Of a stretch of DNA of 64,000 bases, positions 26,911 through 37,399 are shown one piece after another (positions within the stretch are counted from its first letter, which is position 1; each line of letters opens with the position of its first letter). The stretch spans positions 206,099 through 270,098 of the forward strand of contig CAZABH010000001.1 in the NCBI GenBank assembly GCA_964483585.1. Direction: 5' to 3'. The stretch is from SZUA-430 sp964483585 (lineage in GTDB: Bacteria > Pseudomonadota > Alphaproteobacteria > Micropepsales > Micropepsaceae). The notes under the pieces are model-generated. The model worked only from the letters and a program-made list of their open reading frames with translations, had not been told where the DNA came from and did not search any database. The translations under genes and the position numbers were made by a program.

Positions 26911-27573
26911 CTATTTCCGCGGAACGGTCTGGCCGGTCTTTTCCCAGTCAGCGAGGAACTGAGCCAGGCCCTTCTCAGTCAGCGCGTGCTCGATCAGTTC
27001 GCGAAACACGCCGGGCGGCAGTGTGCCGACATCTGCGCCCGCCTTCGCTGCGTTGGTCACATGGGAAGGTGTGCGAATCGACGCAGCGAGGATCTCGGTA
27101 TCGAGCCCCATGTAATTGTCGTAGATCGTCCGGATATCACGGATCAGCTGCATGCCGTCCTCGCCGATGTCATCAAGCCGCCCGATGAACGGCGAGACAA
27201 ACGTGGCGCCAGCCTTTGCAGCCAGCAGCGCCTGGTTGGCGCTGAAGCACAGCGTGACATTGACCATCGTCTCCTCGTCCGTCAGCGTCCGGCACGCCCT
27301 CAGTCCGGCCCAAGTCAACGGCACCTTCACGGCGATGTTCTCGGCAATTCGTGCAAGCGCCCGACCCTCGGCAATCATGCCCTCGGCATCCATTGCCGTG
27401 ACCTCGGCGCTGACGGGTCCATCGACCAGATCACAGATCTCGGCAATGGCGTCCGTGAATTTGCGACCCGATTTCGCAATCAACGTCGGATTGGTCGTGA
27501 CCCCGTCGATCAGCCCGGTCTGGGCAAGTTCGCGGATCTCGCTGACATCTGCAGAATCGATGAAGAACTTCAT
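26911..27573 (-). CDS. Transaldolase / fructose-6-phosphate aldolase-like protein
   Basis: A 220-residue class I aldolase of the small transaldolase subfamily. It starts MKFFIDSADVSEIRELAQTG and has GVTTNPTLIAKSG, the Schiff-base lysine in NIAVKVPLTWAGLRA, NVTLCFSANQALLAAKAGA and FVSPFIGRLDD. In vivo these act either as transaldolase of the pentose phosphate pathway or as fructose-6-phosphate aldolase; sequence alone does not settle which. It sits between xerC and the divergent priA, a common alphaproteobacterial order. Confidence 0.9.
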   Translation of the reverse strand: MKFFIDSADVSEIRELAQTGLIDGVTTNPTLIAKSGRKFTDAIAEICDLVDGPVSAEVTAMDAEGMIAEGRALARIAENIAVKVPLTWAGLRACRTLTDEETMVNVTLCFSANQALLAAKAGATFVSPFIGRLDDIGEDGMQLIRDIRTIYDNYMGLDTEILAASIRTPSHVTNAAKAGADVGTLPPGVFRELIEHALTEKGLAQFLADWEKTGQTVPRK

Positions 27574-27614
27574 GACGCTTGACCTTTGCTGTGCGGTGCG
27601 CTGGACCTTACCCC

Positions 27615-29822
27615 ATGAGCGATGAAACCGGACAGCTTCTTCAGACCGCGCCTGTGGATGGCGCCGCGGTTGGCGTCATGGTTCCGCGCCCGCTGAAGGG
27701 GCCGCTCGACTACCGCGTGCCCGCGGGCATGCAACTCGCGCGTGGCGACATTGTCGAGGTTCCGCTCGGCCGGGCAGGCGCGTCACTGGGCATTGTCTGG
27801 GGTCCAGCTGAGGGCAAGTTCCCACCCGAGCGTCTTAAGCCAGTAATCCGACGCTTCGACACGGCGCCGCTGAGGGAAACCCTCCTTCAATTCGTCGATT
27901 GGGTGGCATCCTATGTAATGGTGTCCTCGGGCGAGATCGCAAATCTTGTCCTGCGTGCGCCAGATGCGCTGGAGCCTGAACCCGATCGCAAGGCCGTGCG
28001 TCTGGGATCACAGACCCCCACACGGCTGACCGATGCCCGTTCCCGCGTGCTGGCCATCGCCGCCGACGGCTTGGCCCGGCGCATCGGCGAGCTCTGCACG
28101 GAAGCAGGCGTCACGACCGAGGTTGTCCGTGGCCTCGTGAAGATGCGGGCCTTGGAAGAGGTGCCGCTTCCCCCCGAACCGGCAGCCAACGCCCCTGACC
28201 CGGCCTTTGCAGGGCCAACATTGTCTGCAGCCCAGTCCGCTGCTGCCGCCCATATGATCCGCGCCGTCAACGCGGGTCAATTCGAGGCCATCCTCCTTGA
28301 TGGTGTCACCGGATCAGGAAAGACTGAGACCTATTTCGAGGCCATCGCCGCGACATTGATGCGCGGGCGCCAGGCTCTGATCCTGCTGCCGGAAATTGCC
28401 CTGACCGTCCAGTTCCTCGACCGCTTTGCTCGACGCTTCGGCACGCGCCCTGCCGAATGGCACTCCGACCTGACGAAAACCCAACGCCGGCGCGTCTGGC
28501 GCGGCGTGGCGGCGGGCGACGTGCGCGTCGTCGTGGGCGCGCGTTCTGCCCTGTTCCTCCCATTCAGCGAGCTTGGCCTGATTGTCATCGACGAGGAACA
28601 CGACACCGCCTTCAAGCAGGAAGAAGGCGTTGTCTACAACGCTCGCGACATGGCGGTCGTGCGTGCGCGTCTGGAAGCCTGCCCTGTCATTCTGAGCTCG
28701 GCCACCCCATCGCTAGAGACCTGGGTCAACGCAGGGCAGGGCCGCTACGCAAGGCTGCAGCTGGCACAACGCCACGGCACTGCGAAGCTCCCCGAGGCAA
28801 CGCTGATCAACATGCGCAAGGAGGAGACCAGGTCGGGGGAATTCCTGTCGCCCACCCTCTGCACCGCCATCGCCGAAACCCTGGCCCTGGGCGAGCAGGC
28901 GTTGCTCTTTCTCAATCGCCGCGGCTTTGCCCCCCTGACGCTCTGCAAGGCCTGTGGCCATAAGATGGGCTGTCCGCGTTGCACCTCCTGGCTGGTCGAG
29001 CACCGCTACCGCCGCAAGCTGGTCTGCCACCATTGCGGCTACGAGCGCACGACGCCGCCTGCCTGCCCGGAATGCAGGAACGAGGGCACGTTCATCTCCT
29101 GCGGGCCCGGTGTCGAGCGTGTCGCCGAGGAAGTCCTGACGAAGTTCCCGCAAGCCCGCTCGGGCATCGCATCCAGTGACACGATGGCCGGTCCCCGCCA
29201 GATCCAGGCGGCCATCGAGGCGATCGCGGCCCACGAGGTTGACATCCTGATTGGCACGCAGATCGTGGCCAAGGGTCACAATTTCCCGATGCTGACGCTC
29301 GTCGGCGTGATCGACGCCGACATCGGCCTCGAGGGGGCTGACCCGCGTGCACGCGAGCGGACATTCCAGCTGCTCCACCAGGTCGCTGGTCGCGCAGGTC
29401 GCGCCCTGAGGCCCGGGCGCGTGCTGATCCAGACCACCGACCCGACCCACCCGGTTCTGACCGCCATGGCCTCGGGCGACCGCGATGCGTTTTACGCAGC
29501 CGAATGGGCCAAGCGCGAGGCCGCAGACCTTCCACCCTTCGCGCGCCTTGCGGCAGTCATCCTGTCCAGCCGCAACGCCCAGGCGGTGAGCAGCTTTGCC
29601 GAGGAGTTGGCAGGCCTCGCCCCCCAGGCGCGCGGCGTCCACGTCTGGGGCCCGGCGCCCGCACCGCTCGCCGTGATCCGCGGGCAAACACGTCTGCGCT
29701 TCGCGGTCCACGCGGACAAGTCCGTGAACCTGCAGGCCTTCCTTCGGGCCTGGCTCGCAGACGTGAAACTTCCCTCATCCATCGCCATGACCATCGACAT
29801 CGACCCCGTGAGCTTTCTCTAG
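27615..29822 (+). CDS. priA: Primosomal protein N', replication restart helicase
   Basis: A 735-residue superfamily 2 helicase that reloads the replisome at collapsed forks. ATG 27615 is preferred over an upstream in-frame start at 27579. Order: an N-terminal DNA-binding domain (VGVMVPRPLKGPLDYRVP), a winged-helix region, Walker A in LLDGVTGSGKTETYFE, the DEEH box in VIDEEHDTAFKQEEG, a zinc module with four CxxC pairs (CKACGHKMGCPRC and CHHCGYERTTPPACPEC), then GTQIVAKGHNFP and QVAGRAGRA helicase motifs. Divergent from the transaldolase-like gene. Confidence 0.95.
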   Translation: MSDETGQLLQTAPVDGAAVGVMVPRPLKGPLDYRVPAGMQLARGDIVEVPLGRAGASLGIVWGPAEGKFPPERLKPVIRRFDTAPLRETLLQFVDWVASYVMVSSGEIANLVLRAPDALEPEPDRKAVRLGSQTPTRLTDARSRVLAIAADGLARRIGELCTEAGVTTEVVRGLVKMRALEEVPLPPEPAANAPDPAFAGPTLSAAQSAAAAHMIRAVNAGQFEAILLDGVTGSGKTETYFEAIAATLMRGRQALILLPEIALTVQFLDRFARRFGTRPAEWHSDLTKTQRRRVWRGVAAGDVRVVVGARSALFLPFSELGLIVIDEEHDTAFKQEEGVVYNARDMAVVRARLEACPVILSSATPSLETWVNAGQGRYARLQLAQRHGTAKLPEATLINMRKEETRSGEFLSPTLCTAIAETLALGEQALLFLNRRGFAPLTLCKACGHKMGCPRCTSWLVEHRYRRKLVCHHCGYERTTPPACPECRNEGTFISCGPGVERVAEEVLTKFPQARSGIASSDTMAGPRQIQAAIEAIAAHEVDILIGTQIVAKGHNFPMLTLVGVIDADIGLEGADPRARERTFQLLHQVAGRAGRALRPGRVLIQTTDPTHPVLTAMASGDRDAFYAAEWAKREAADLPPFARLAAVILSSRNAQAVSSFAEELAGLAPQARGVHVWGPAPAPLAVIRGQTRLRFAVHADKSVNLQAFLRAWLADVKLPSSIAMTIDIDPVSFL

Positions 29823-29910
29823 AGGTGCGGCCCATGGTCATGCGCTAATCGCGGATTGCGTCAACCGTGCCGGAGCCCTATCAAGCCTTGCAGATCAAAA
29901 GGTCAACACG

Positions 29911-30060
29911 GTGATCAACGGTGGTTTTGCGTCTGGTTTGATCCTCGGTGCCGCCGTTGGTATCGCGTCGGGCAATTTCGGATTGGGTCTGGCCTTGGGT
30001 GTCGCGCTGGGCTTTGCCTTTGCCGCCGCGGTCTCGAAGAAGCGGAAATCTGAGGACTGA
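29911..30060 (+). CDS. 49-residue glycine/alanine-rich membrane protein
   Basis: A short reading frame from GTG 29911 to TGA 30060, with AAAAGG about 8 bases upstream of the start. It encodes a glycine/alanine-rich hydrophobic stretch (ASGLILGAAVGIASG, LGLALGVALGFAFAAAVS) and a basic tail KKRKSED, the pattern of a single hydrophobic hairpin with a cytoplasmic positive end. It lies in the 426-base gap between priA and atpH. The rest of that gap holds a hairpin (CATCGG 30194-30199 / CCGATG 30203-30208) before atpH but no gene I can see. Function unknown. Confidence 0.6.
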   Translation: MINGGFASGLILGAAVGIASGNFGLGLALGVALGFAFAAAVSKKRKSED

Positions 30061-30248
30061 GACGATCCGCGCATTTCCGCCGTGTTGCACCGCAAATGGG
30101 GCTGTGCTAATGCCCGCCCGCGTCATCGCAACGGGTCGACATTCTCTCGGGTCCCGAAAGAAAATTATGTAGCGAATTCAATGGCTTAAGCTGCATCGGG
30201 GGCCGATGTCGGGCTTGGGTCAGTCTCAGGTCTGGAGCCAATTCCATC

Positions 30249-30806
30249 GTGGCAAGCGAAAACATTTCCGTTGCGGGTCTTGCAGGTCGCTACGCGACAG
30301 CCCTGTTCGAGCTTGCAGACGAGGCCAAGGCGCTCGACACGGTTGCCGGGGATCTCGCCCGGATCCGCGGTCTGGTTGAAGGCGGCGCCGACATGGCGCG
30401 CTTCGTGCGCTCCCCGGTGTTTTCGCGCGACGAGCAGGGCAGGGCCATCGCAGCCATTCTCGATCGCCTGGGCGTCAGCCCGCTGACCAGGAACTTCATG
30501 GGCCTGCTGGCACAGAAGCGCAGGCTCTTTGCATTCCAGGGCATCGTGGCTGCATTCGATGCATTGGTCGCTGCCCGCAAGGGCGAGACATCTGCGTCGG
30601 TAACAAGCGCCAAGCCACTGAGCCCTGCCCAGCGTGCCGCGCTCCAGGCGGCTCTGAAGTCGTCAATCAAACGCGAAATTCGAATGACTGAATCGGTCGA
30701 TCCGTCCCTCCTGGGCGGTTTGGTCGTCAAGGTTGGCTCACGCCAGATCGACTCTTCCCTCAAATCGAAACTCGCCCGTCTCGAGCGCGCGATGAAAGGT
30801 GCCTAA
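30249..30806 (+). CDS. atpH: ATP synthase F1 delta subunit
   Basis: A 185-residue stator subunit that joins the F1 head to the peripheral stalk. GTG 30249 is the start (VASENISVAGLAGRYATALFE). Marks are the N-terminal GRYATALFELA, SPVFSRDEQGRAI, TRNFMGLLAQKRRL and the C-terminal DPSLLGGLVVKVGSRQIDSSLKSKLARL. First gene of the F1 operon atpHAGDC; as usual in alphaproteobacteria the F0 genes are not in this cluster. Confidence 0.95.
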   Translation: MASENISVAGLAGRYATALFELADEAKALDTVAGDLARIRGLVEGGADMARFVRSPVFSRDEQGRAIAAILDRLGVSPLTRNFMGLLAQKRRLFAFQGIVAAFDALVAARKGETSASVTSAKPLSPAQRAALQAALKSSIKREIRMTESVDPSLLGGLVVKVGSRQIDSSLKSKLARLERAMKGA

Positions 30807-30816
30807 GGCCACTCAC

Positions 30817-32346
30817 ATGGATATCCAAGCCGCAGAAATCTCCACCATCCTCAAGTCCCAGATCAAGAACTTCGGCGCCGAAGCCGAAGTCAGCGAAGTG
30901 GGTCAGGTCCTCTCAGTCGGTGACGGCATCGCCCGCATCCATGGCCTCGACAAGGTCCAGGCCGGCGAAATGGTCGAGTTCCCCGGCGGCATCAAGGGCA
31001 TGGCGCTCAACCTCGAAAGCGACAACGTCGGTGTCGTGATCTTCGGCTCCGACCGCGAGATCAGTGAAGGCGACACCGTCAAGCGCACCGGCGCTATCGT
31101 TGACGTGCCCGTCGGCAAGGGTCTGCTGGGTCGCGTGGTCGATCCGCTGGGCAACCCGCTCGACGGCAAGGGCCCGATCGTCGGCGCCGAGCGCCGCCGC
31201 GTTGACGTCAAGGCCCCCGGCATTATTCCGCGCCGGTCAGTGCACGAGCCCATGCAGACCGGCCTCAAGGCCGTTGACTCGCTGATCCCGATCGGCCGCG
31301 GCCAGCGCGAGCTTATCATCGGCGACCGCCAGACCGGCAAGACCGCCGTCGCGCTCGACACGATCATCAACCAGAAGTCCGTCAACGCCTCGGGCGACGA
31401 AAAGCAGAAGCTCTACTGCATTTACGTTGCCATCGGCCAGAAGCGCTCGACGGTGGCCCAGATCGTCAAGACGCTCGAGCAGTTCGGTGCGATGGAGTAC
31501 ACGACCGTCGTAGCAGCCACGGCCTCTGACCCGGCGCCGCTCCAGTTCCTCGCACCCTTCGCGGGCTGCACCATCGGCGAGTACTTCCGCGACAACGGCA
31601 TGCACGCCGTGATCATCTACGACGATCTGTCCAAGCAGGCCGTCGCCTATCGCCAGATGTCTCTGCTGCTACGCCGTCCGCCGGGACGCGAAGCCTACCC
31701 GGGCGACGTATTCTATCTCCACTCCCGCCTGCTCGAGCGCGCAGCCAAGCTGAACGACGCCAACAAGTCCGGCTCGCTCACCGCGCTTCCCGTGATCGAA
31801 ACCCAGGCCAACGACGTGTCGGCCTACATCCCGACGAACGTGATCTCGATCACCGACGGCCAGATCTTCCTTGAGACCGAACTCTTCTACCAAGGCATCC
31901 GTCCGGCGGTGAACGTCGGCATCTCGGTGTCGCGCGTCGGCTCGTCGGCCCAGATAAAGGCCATGAAGCAGGTCGCCGGCACGATGAAGTCCGATCTCGC
32001 GCAGTACCGCGAAATGGCGGCCTTCGCGCAGTTCGGCTCCGACCTCGATGCGGTGACACAGCGCCTTCTCAACCGAGGCCAGCGTCTGACGGAGCTGCTC
32101 AAGCAGCCGCAGTTCGCACCTTTCCCGGTTGAAGAACAGGTCGTGTCGATCTACGCGGGAACGCGTGGCTACCTCGACAAGCTCGCCGTCAACCAGATTG
32201 GTCGCTTCGAGCAGCAGTTGCTCCAGACCCTGCGCGCCAGCCACAAGGAAATCCTTGATGGCATTCGCAAGGAAAAGGCTCTCACGCCGGATCTGGAAAA
32301 CAAGCTCAAGGCAGTCCTCGAATCCGTCATCAAGAGCTTTGCGTAA
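30817..32346 (+). CDS. atpA: ATP synthase F1 alpha subunit
   Basis: A 509-residue regulatory nucleotide-binding subunit of the F1 hexamer. ATG 30817 (MDIQAAEISTILKSQIKNF) is 10 bases after the atpH stop. It has the beta-barrel domain, Walker A in IGDRQTGKTAVALDTI, PAINVGISVSRVGSSAQ near the alpha signature (here PAVNVGISVSRVGSSAQ) and the C-terminal helical domain. Together with AtpD it forms the catalytic ring in the cytoplasm. Confidence 0.97.
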   Translation: MDIQAAEISTILKSQIKNFGAEAEVSEVGQVLSVGDGIARIHGLDKVQAGEMVEFPGGIKGMALNLESDNVGVVIFGSDREISEGDTVKRTGAIVDVPVGKGLLGRVVDPLGNPLDGKGPIVGAERRRVDVKAPGIIPRRSVHEPMQTGLKAVDSLIPIGRGQRELIIGDRQTGKTAVALDTIINQKSVNASGDEKQKLYCIYVAIGQKRSTVAQIVKTLEQFGAMEYTTVVAATASDPAPLQFLAPFAGCTIGEYFRDNGMHAVIIYDDLSKQAVAYRQMSLLLRRPPGREAYPGDVFYLHSRLLERAAKLNDANKSGSLTALPVIETQANDVSAYIPTNVISITDGQIFLETELFYQGIRPAVNVGISVSRVGSSAQIKAMKQVAGTMKSDLAQYREMAAFAQFGSDLDAVTQRLLNRGQRLTELLKQPQFAPFPVEEQVVSIYAGTRGYLDKLAVNQIGRFEQQLLQTLRASHKEILDGIRKEKALTPDLENKLKAVLESVIKSFA

Positions 32347-32352
32347 GCCCCG

Positions 32353-33234
32353 ATGCCAAGCTTAAAGGACCTCCGCAACCGTATCGTGAGCGTGAAATCC
32401 ACGCGCAAGATCACGCGCGCGATGCAGCTCGTCGCGGCGTCAAAGCTCAAGCGCGCGCAGGACGCCGCGGAAGCGGCCCGACCCTACGCCGAGAAGATGC
32501 AGGGCGTGCTCGCAAACCTGTCGGCCGGCGTGGCCGACCAGGCAGGCGCGCCCAAGCTGCTCGCCGGAACCGGTCGTGACGACGTGCATCTGCTTGTCGT
32601 GATGACGGCAGATCGCGGCCTCTGCGGCGGTTTCAACACCAACATCGTCAAGCTCGCGCGCCAGCACATTGAGCGCCTAAAGCGCGAGGGCAAGACCGTC
32701 AAGATCCTGTGCGTGGGCCGCAAGGGCCGCGACCAGCTCAAGCGCCTCTATGGCAGCATGATCATTGGCACGATCGAGTTCTCTGGCGTACGCCGCATCG
32801 GCTTTGCAGAAGCCCAGCCGATCGCGCGTAAGGTGCTGGAGATGTTTGATGCCGACGAGATCGACGTGGCGACGCTGTTCTACGCACGCTTCCGTTCGGT
32901 GATCAGCCAGATCCCGACGGCCCTGCGCCTCATTCCGGCGCAGATGCCCGAAGGGGCGAAGGCCGCTGACCTCAAGGGCGCGTCCTACACCTACGAGCCG
33001 GATGAAGAGCAGATCCTCAACGACATCCTGCCGCGCAATGTTTCCGTCCAGCTGTTCCGGGCCTTGCTCGAGAATCAGGCCTCGGAGCAGGGCGCGCGCA
33101 TGGCTGCGATGGATGCTGCAACGCGTAACGCCGGCGACGTCATCAGCGCGCTGACGCTGAAGTACAACCGCTCGCGTCAGGCACAGATTACCAAAGAACT
33201 CATCGAAATCATTTCGGGCGCAGAGGCGCTCTAA
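32353..33234 (+). CDS. atpG: ATP synthase F1 gamma subunit
   Basis: The 293-residue rotating central shaft. The N-terminal helix MPSLKDLRNRIVSVKSTRKI and the C-terminal helix with AAMDAATRNAGDVISALTLKYNR form the coiled-coil shaft; TADRGLCGGFNTNIVKLA is a conserved central segment. ATG 32353 is 6 bases after the atpA stop. Confidence 0.96.
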   Translation: MPSLKDLRNRIVSVKSTRKITRAMQLVAASKLKRAQDAAEAARPYAEKMQGVLANLSAGVADQAGAPKLLAGTGRDDVHLLVVMTADRGLCGGFNTNIVKLARQHIERLKREGKTVKILCVGRKGRDQLKRLYGSMIIGTIEFSGVRRIGFAEAQPIARKVLEMFDADEIDVATLFYARFRSVISQIPTALRLIPAQMPEGAKAADLKGASYTYEPDEEQILNDILPRNVSVQLFRALLENQASEQGARMAAMDAATRNAGDVISALTLKYNRSRQAQITKELIEIISGAEAL

Positions 33235-33245
33235 GAGGCAGATCA

Positions 33246-34685
<1,440 letters not shown>

Positions 34686-34691
34686 TAATCG

Positions 34692-35090
34692 ATGAGCAAG
34701 CTGCACTTCGATTTGGTTTCCCCGGAGCGCCTGTTGATCTCGGCCGAGGTCGACCAGGTCGATGTGCCGGGTTCGGAAGGCGACTTCGGCGTTCTGGACA
34801 ACCACGCACCGCTGATGACGGCCTTGCGACCGGGAGTCCTGACCATCCAGTCCCAGGGCAAGGCGGGCGAGAAGTTCTTTGTACGAGGGGGTTTCGCGGA
34901 AGTGACGCCCAAGGGGCTTACCATTCTCGCCGAGGAGGCCATACCACTGGCTGAACTCGACCGCGCCGCTCTTGAGGCCCGCATCCGCAACGCCGAAGAA
35001 GACGTGTCCGATGCAAAGGAACAAGCCAAGCGCGAAAAAGCGCAGGAAACCCTCGACAGGCTAAGGGAATTGCAGGCAGCCCTGCACTGA
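34692..35090 (+). CDS. atpC: ATP synthase F1 epsilon subunit
   Basis: A 132-residue subunit that couples and inhibits F1. The beta-sandwich domain is clear (LHFDLVSPERLLISAEVDQV, PGSEGDFGVLDNHAPLMTAL) and a C-terminal charged helix follows (DAKEQAKREKAQETLDRLRE). It ends the atpHAGDC operon. The 135 bases after it hold a hairpin (ATCGGCC 35196-35202 / GGCCGAT 35210-35216) but no clear terminator. Confidence 0.95.
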   Translation: MSKLHFDLVSPERLLISAEVDQVDVPGSEGDFGVLDNHAPLMTALRPGVLTIQSQGKAGEKFFVRGGFAEVTPKGLTILAEEAIPLAELDRAALEARIRNAEEDVSDAKEQAKREKAQETLDRLRELQAALH

Positions 35091-35225
35091 GCCGGTTACG
35101 GGGTTAATTCTGGCATCAGGCTGTGACGTTTGGACGGGTACCGCCCATGGAAGAGTGGCGCCCCCTTTGCTATATGATCTCTGGATGCTGGAAAAATCGG
35201 CCGGTGGGAGGCCGATCAGCTTGGG

Positions 35226-36086
35226 ATGAATGTCATGCGTGAGCACTGGACCCTCGACTCCATAGACTGGAGCCGTTTCGATCGCTCGAAACTGGATCCG
35301 GCCCTCGTCAGCCTCGTGAAGGCAGCCTCTCTGGTCGAGTACAACGCCACCGACTATGTCGAGTACCTGCGCAAGGTCTTCGCTAACGAGCCAGAGATGA
35401 TGAAGTCGCTCTCGCGTTGGGGCACCGAGGAAGTGCAGCACGGTCAAGCCCTCGGCCGCTGGGCCGAAATGGCAGACCCAAGCTTCAGTTTCGATCAAGC
35501 CTTCGCTCGGTTTCGCAAGGCCTATCGCCCTGCGCACTTTATCAGCGCTGATGGCTCGGTCCGCGGCAGCCGCGTCGGCGAGCTGATCGCGCGCTGCGTG
35601 GTCGAGTGTGGCACGTCGTCCGCCTATGTCGCCCTGCGGGACTCCACCCAGGAACCCGTTCTCAAGCAGATTTCTGGCCTGATCGCAGCCGACGAGTTTG
35701 CGCACTATCGCCTGTTTTACGAGCTGATGAACGTGCAGCCAGAAGAGAAGCCGGGCTTTTGGAGGCGCCTCTGGATTGCGGCAACCCGCGTCTCCGAGAC
35801 CGAGGACGACGAATTGGCGATGGCCTATTACTGCGCCAACGTGCCTGCCGACCAGGAACAGAACATTCCCTACGACCGCAATGCCTGCAACCATGCCTAC
35901 CAGTCGGCGATGTTCCGCCTCTACAAGCCGCTTCATATCGAGCGCGCCGTAGCCATGACGGGCAAGGCTGTCGGCGTCCACCCGGAATCCGGTGTTCTCA
36001 AGTTTGTCGGGCGCGCCCTCTGGCAGTTCGTACGTTTTCGCGTCTGGCGCTACGGTCCACCAACCCGCATCGGCGCTGCCGCCTGA
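35226..36086 (+). CDS. Ferritin-like domain protein
   Basis: A 286-residue helical protein from ATG 35226 (an alternative ATG is at 35235). Metal-ligand patterns of a ferritin-like four-helix bundle are visible: E in KAASLVEYNATDYVEYL, ExxH in WGTEEVQHGQALGRW, E in ARCVVECGTSSAYVAL, and ExxH in AADEFAHYRLFYEL. That is consistent with a di-iron centre, as in rubrerythrin or acyl-ACP desaturase relatives. It has no membrane or signal segment apart from a hydrophobic C-terminal stretch (FVGRALWQFVRFRVW). Substrate unknown; it lies downstream of the ATP synthase genes and is convergent with the alpha/beta hydrolase. Confidence 0.75.
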   Translation: MNVMREHWTLDSIDWSRFDRSKLDPALVSLVKAASLVEYNATDYVEYLRKVFANEPEMMKSLSRWGTEEVQHGQALGRWAEMADPSFSFDQAFARFRKAYRPAHFISADGSVRGSRVGELIARCVVECGTSSAYVALRDSTQEPVLKQISGLIAADEFAHYRLFYELMNVQPEEKPGFWRRLWIAATRVSETEDDELAMAYYCANVPADQEQNIPYDRNACNHAYQSAMFRLYKPLHIERAVAMTGKAVGVHPESGVLKFVGRALWQFVRFRVWRYGPPTRIGAAA

Positions 36087-36091
36087 ACGCC

Positions 36092-36883
36092 TCAGTCCTT
36101 TGACGCATTAGAGCGGCTCACAACCCAGTCGCGCACCATCATGGCCGTGCGTTCCCACCCCGGCTCGCCGATCAGCCAGTGGCTGCTCTTCTCGATCACC
36201 CGACACTCGCCGCGGTCTCTATAGCGCCGCGCGATCGAAGCAACGGTTCGTGGCGGGTTCACGCGGTCGAGGCCACCGGCAACACACAGCACCGGACAGT
36301 CGATCTGCCGCGCCTCGACAAAAGTCGCCCGCCGGAGATCCAGTGGCCAGTGCAGGATCTCGAACGTCGCCAGCCCCGACTCCGGGACAAACCGCGAGAA
36401 CACGGCCTCGCGTTGGCCAGAAGGCAGCATGTCCAGCGCATGGCTCTCTGCAATCCACGCCTCTGGTCGCAAGGGCTTGTTCCAGAACTGTCCGGCCAGG
36501 TAGAGCCCCTGTGCGGACATGATCTCCCAGGGTGAGGTGGGCAGGGTGCCCCAAGGAGCCGAAGGTGCCAGCAGGACAAGCGCGCGCACCGGCACATGCT
36601 GCGCCACCATCTGCGCGACCAGCCCACCCATGGAGTGACCGATCAGAACTGGAGGCGCCTCCAGTTCGCGCACGAGTGCGGCAATGTCCGCTGCATAATC
36701 CAGAGTGCTGGTTGTGCCCAGCTCCCGGGGCGCGCGTTGTCTTCCCTGGCGTGCATCATGGTGGCGCAACGTTGGAACGATGACGTTATCGCCATGGGCG
36801 GCGAACAGCTTTTGGAAGCCCTCGAAGGCCCAGGCGCCACAGAACGCACCATGGATCATCACAATGGAGAGGGACTTTGACAA
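36092..36883 (-). CDS. Alpha/beta hydrolase
   Basis: A 263-residue alpha/beta-hydrolase-fold protein. An oxyanion-hole loop appears in IVMIHGAFCGAWAF, the nucleophile elbow in LIGHSMGGLVAQM (GxSxG with serine), the acid in VAGGLDRVNPPRTV and the histidine in EKSSHWLIGEPGW, so the triad is complete. No signal peptide; probably cytoplasmic. Substrate unknown. It starts 27 bases after rppH ends on the same strand. Confidence 0.85.
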   Translation of the reverse strand: MSKSLSIVMIHGAFCGAWAFEGFQKLFAAHGDNVIVPTLRHHDARQGRQRAPRELGTTSTLDYAADIAALVRELEAPPVLIGHSMGGLVAQMVAQHVPVRALVLLAPSAPWGTLPTSPWEIMSAQGLYLAGQFWNKPLRPEAWIAESHALDMLPSGQREAVFSRFVPESGLATFEILHWPLDLRRATFVEARQIDCPVLCVAGGLDRVNPPRTVASIARRYRDRGECRVIEKSSHWLIGEPGWERTAMMVRDWVVSRSNASKD

Positions 36884-36910
36884 TTCCGGAAACTCGCAAG
36901 ATGACGTTGA

Positions 36911-37399
36911 TCAGGCTGGCGTGGCAAGGTGCCGGAATGCATCAACGACCTTCCGGTAGACATCGCGCTTGAAGGGAACGATTAACGGCACCAGCTCGTC
37001 AATCCCGACCCAGCGAAACGCATCGAATTCCTGGGGCCTGTGTCGTTGCAGGTCAATGTCCCTGTCCGTACCCAGAAACCGCATCGCGAACCATTTCTGG
37101 GTTTGACCCCTGTACTTCCCCTTGAGAGCAAGACCGATGGCCTCTTGTGGCAGGTCATAATGGAACCACTCTGGCGCTTCGGCCAGAACCTCGACCTTTG
37201 TGATACCCGTCTCCTCTGCAAGTTCGCGCAGCGCCGCTTCCTCGAGGTCTTCTCCATCATCGATGCCGCCCTGTGGCATCTGCCAGGCCTCATCGGCCTC
37301 GATGTGCAGCCTTCGGCCGACAAAGACGCGGCCATCCTTGTTCAGCACCATCATGCCGACACAGCGACGATAGGGCAGTTGCATGGAGCCGCCGCGCAT
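36911..37399 (-). CDS. rppH: RNA pyrophosphohydrolase
   Basis: A 162-residue Nudix enzyme that removes pyrophosphate from mRNA 5' ends and triggers decay. Early residues YRRCVGMMVLNKDGRVFVGRR and WQMPQGGID are typical, and the Nudix box is complete: GGIDDGEDLEEAALRELAEE then TGI. ATG 37399 shares one base with the TGA of yibQ (TGATG), so translation is probably coupled. Alphaproteobacteria usually carry rppH at the end of the envC-ctpA-yibQ series, as here. Confidence 0.94.
   Translation of the reverse strand: MRGGSMQLPYRRCVGMMVLNKDGRVFVGRRLHIEADEAWQMPQGGIDDGEDLEEAALRELAEETGITKVEVLAEAPEWFHYDLPQEAIGLALKGKYRGQTQKWFAMRFLGTDRDIDLQRHRPQEFDAFRWVGIDELVPLIVPFKRDVYRKVVDAFRHLATPA

Noticed and set aside
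25899..27188. 429-residue plus-strand open frame across xerC and the transaldolase-like gene
   Set aside because: Antisense to two conserved genes, and it overlaps the end of the small membrane protein; its translation has no recognised domain.
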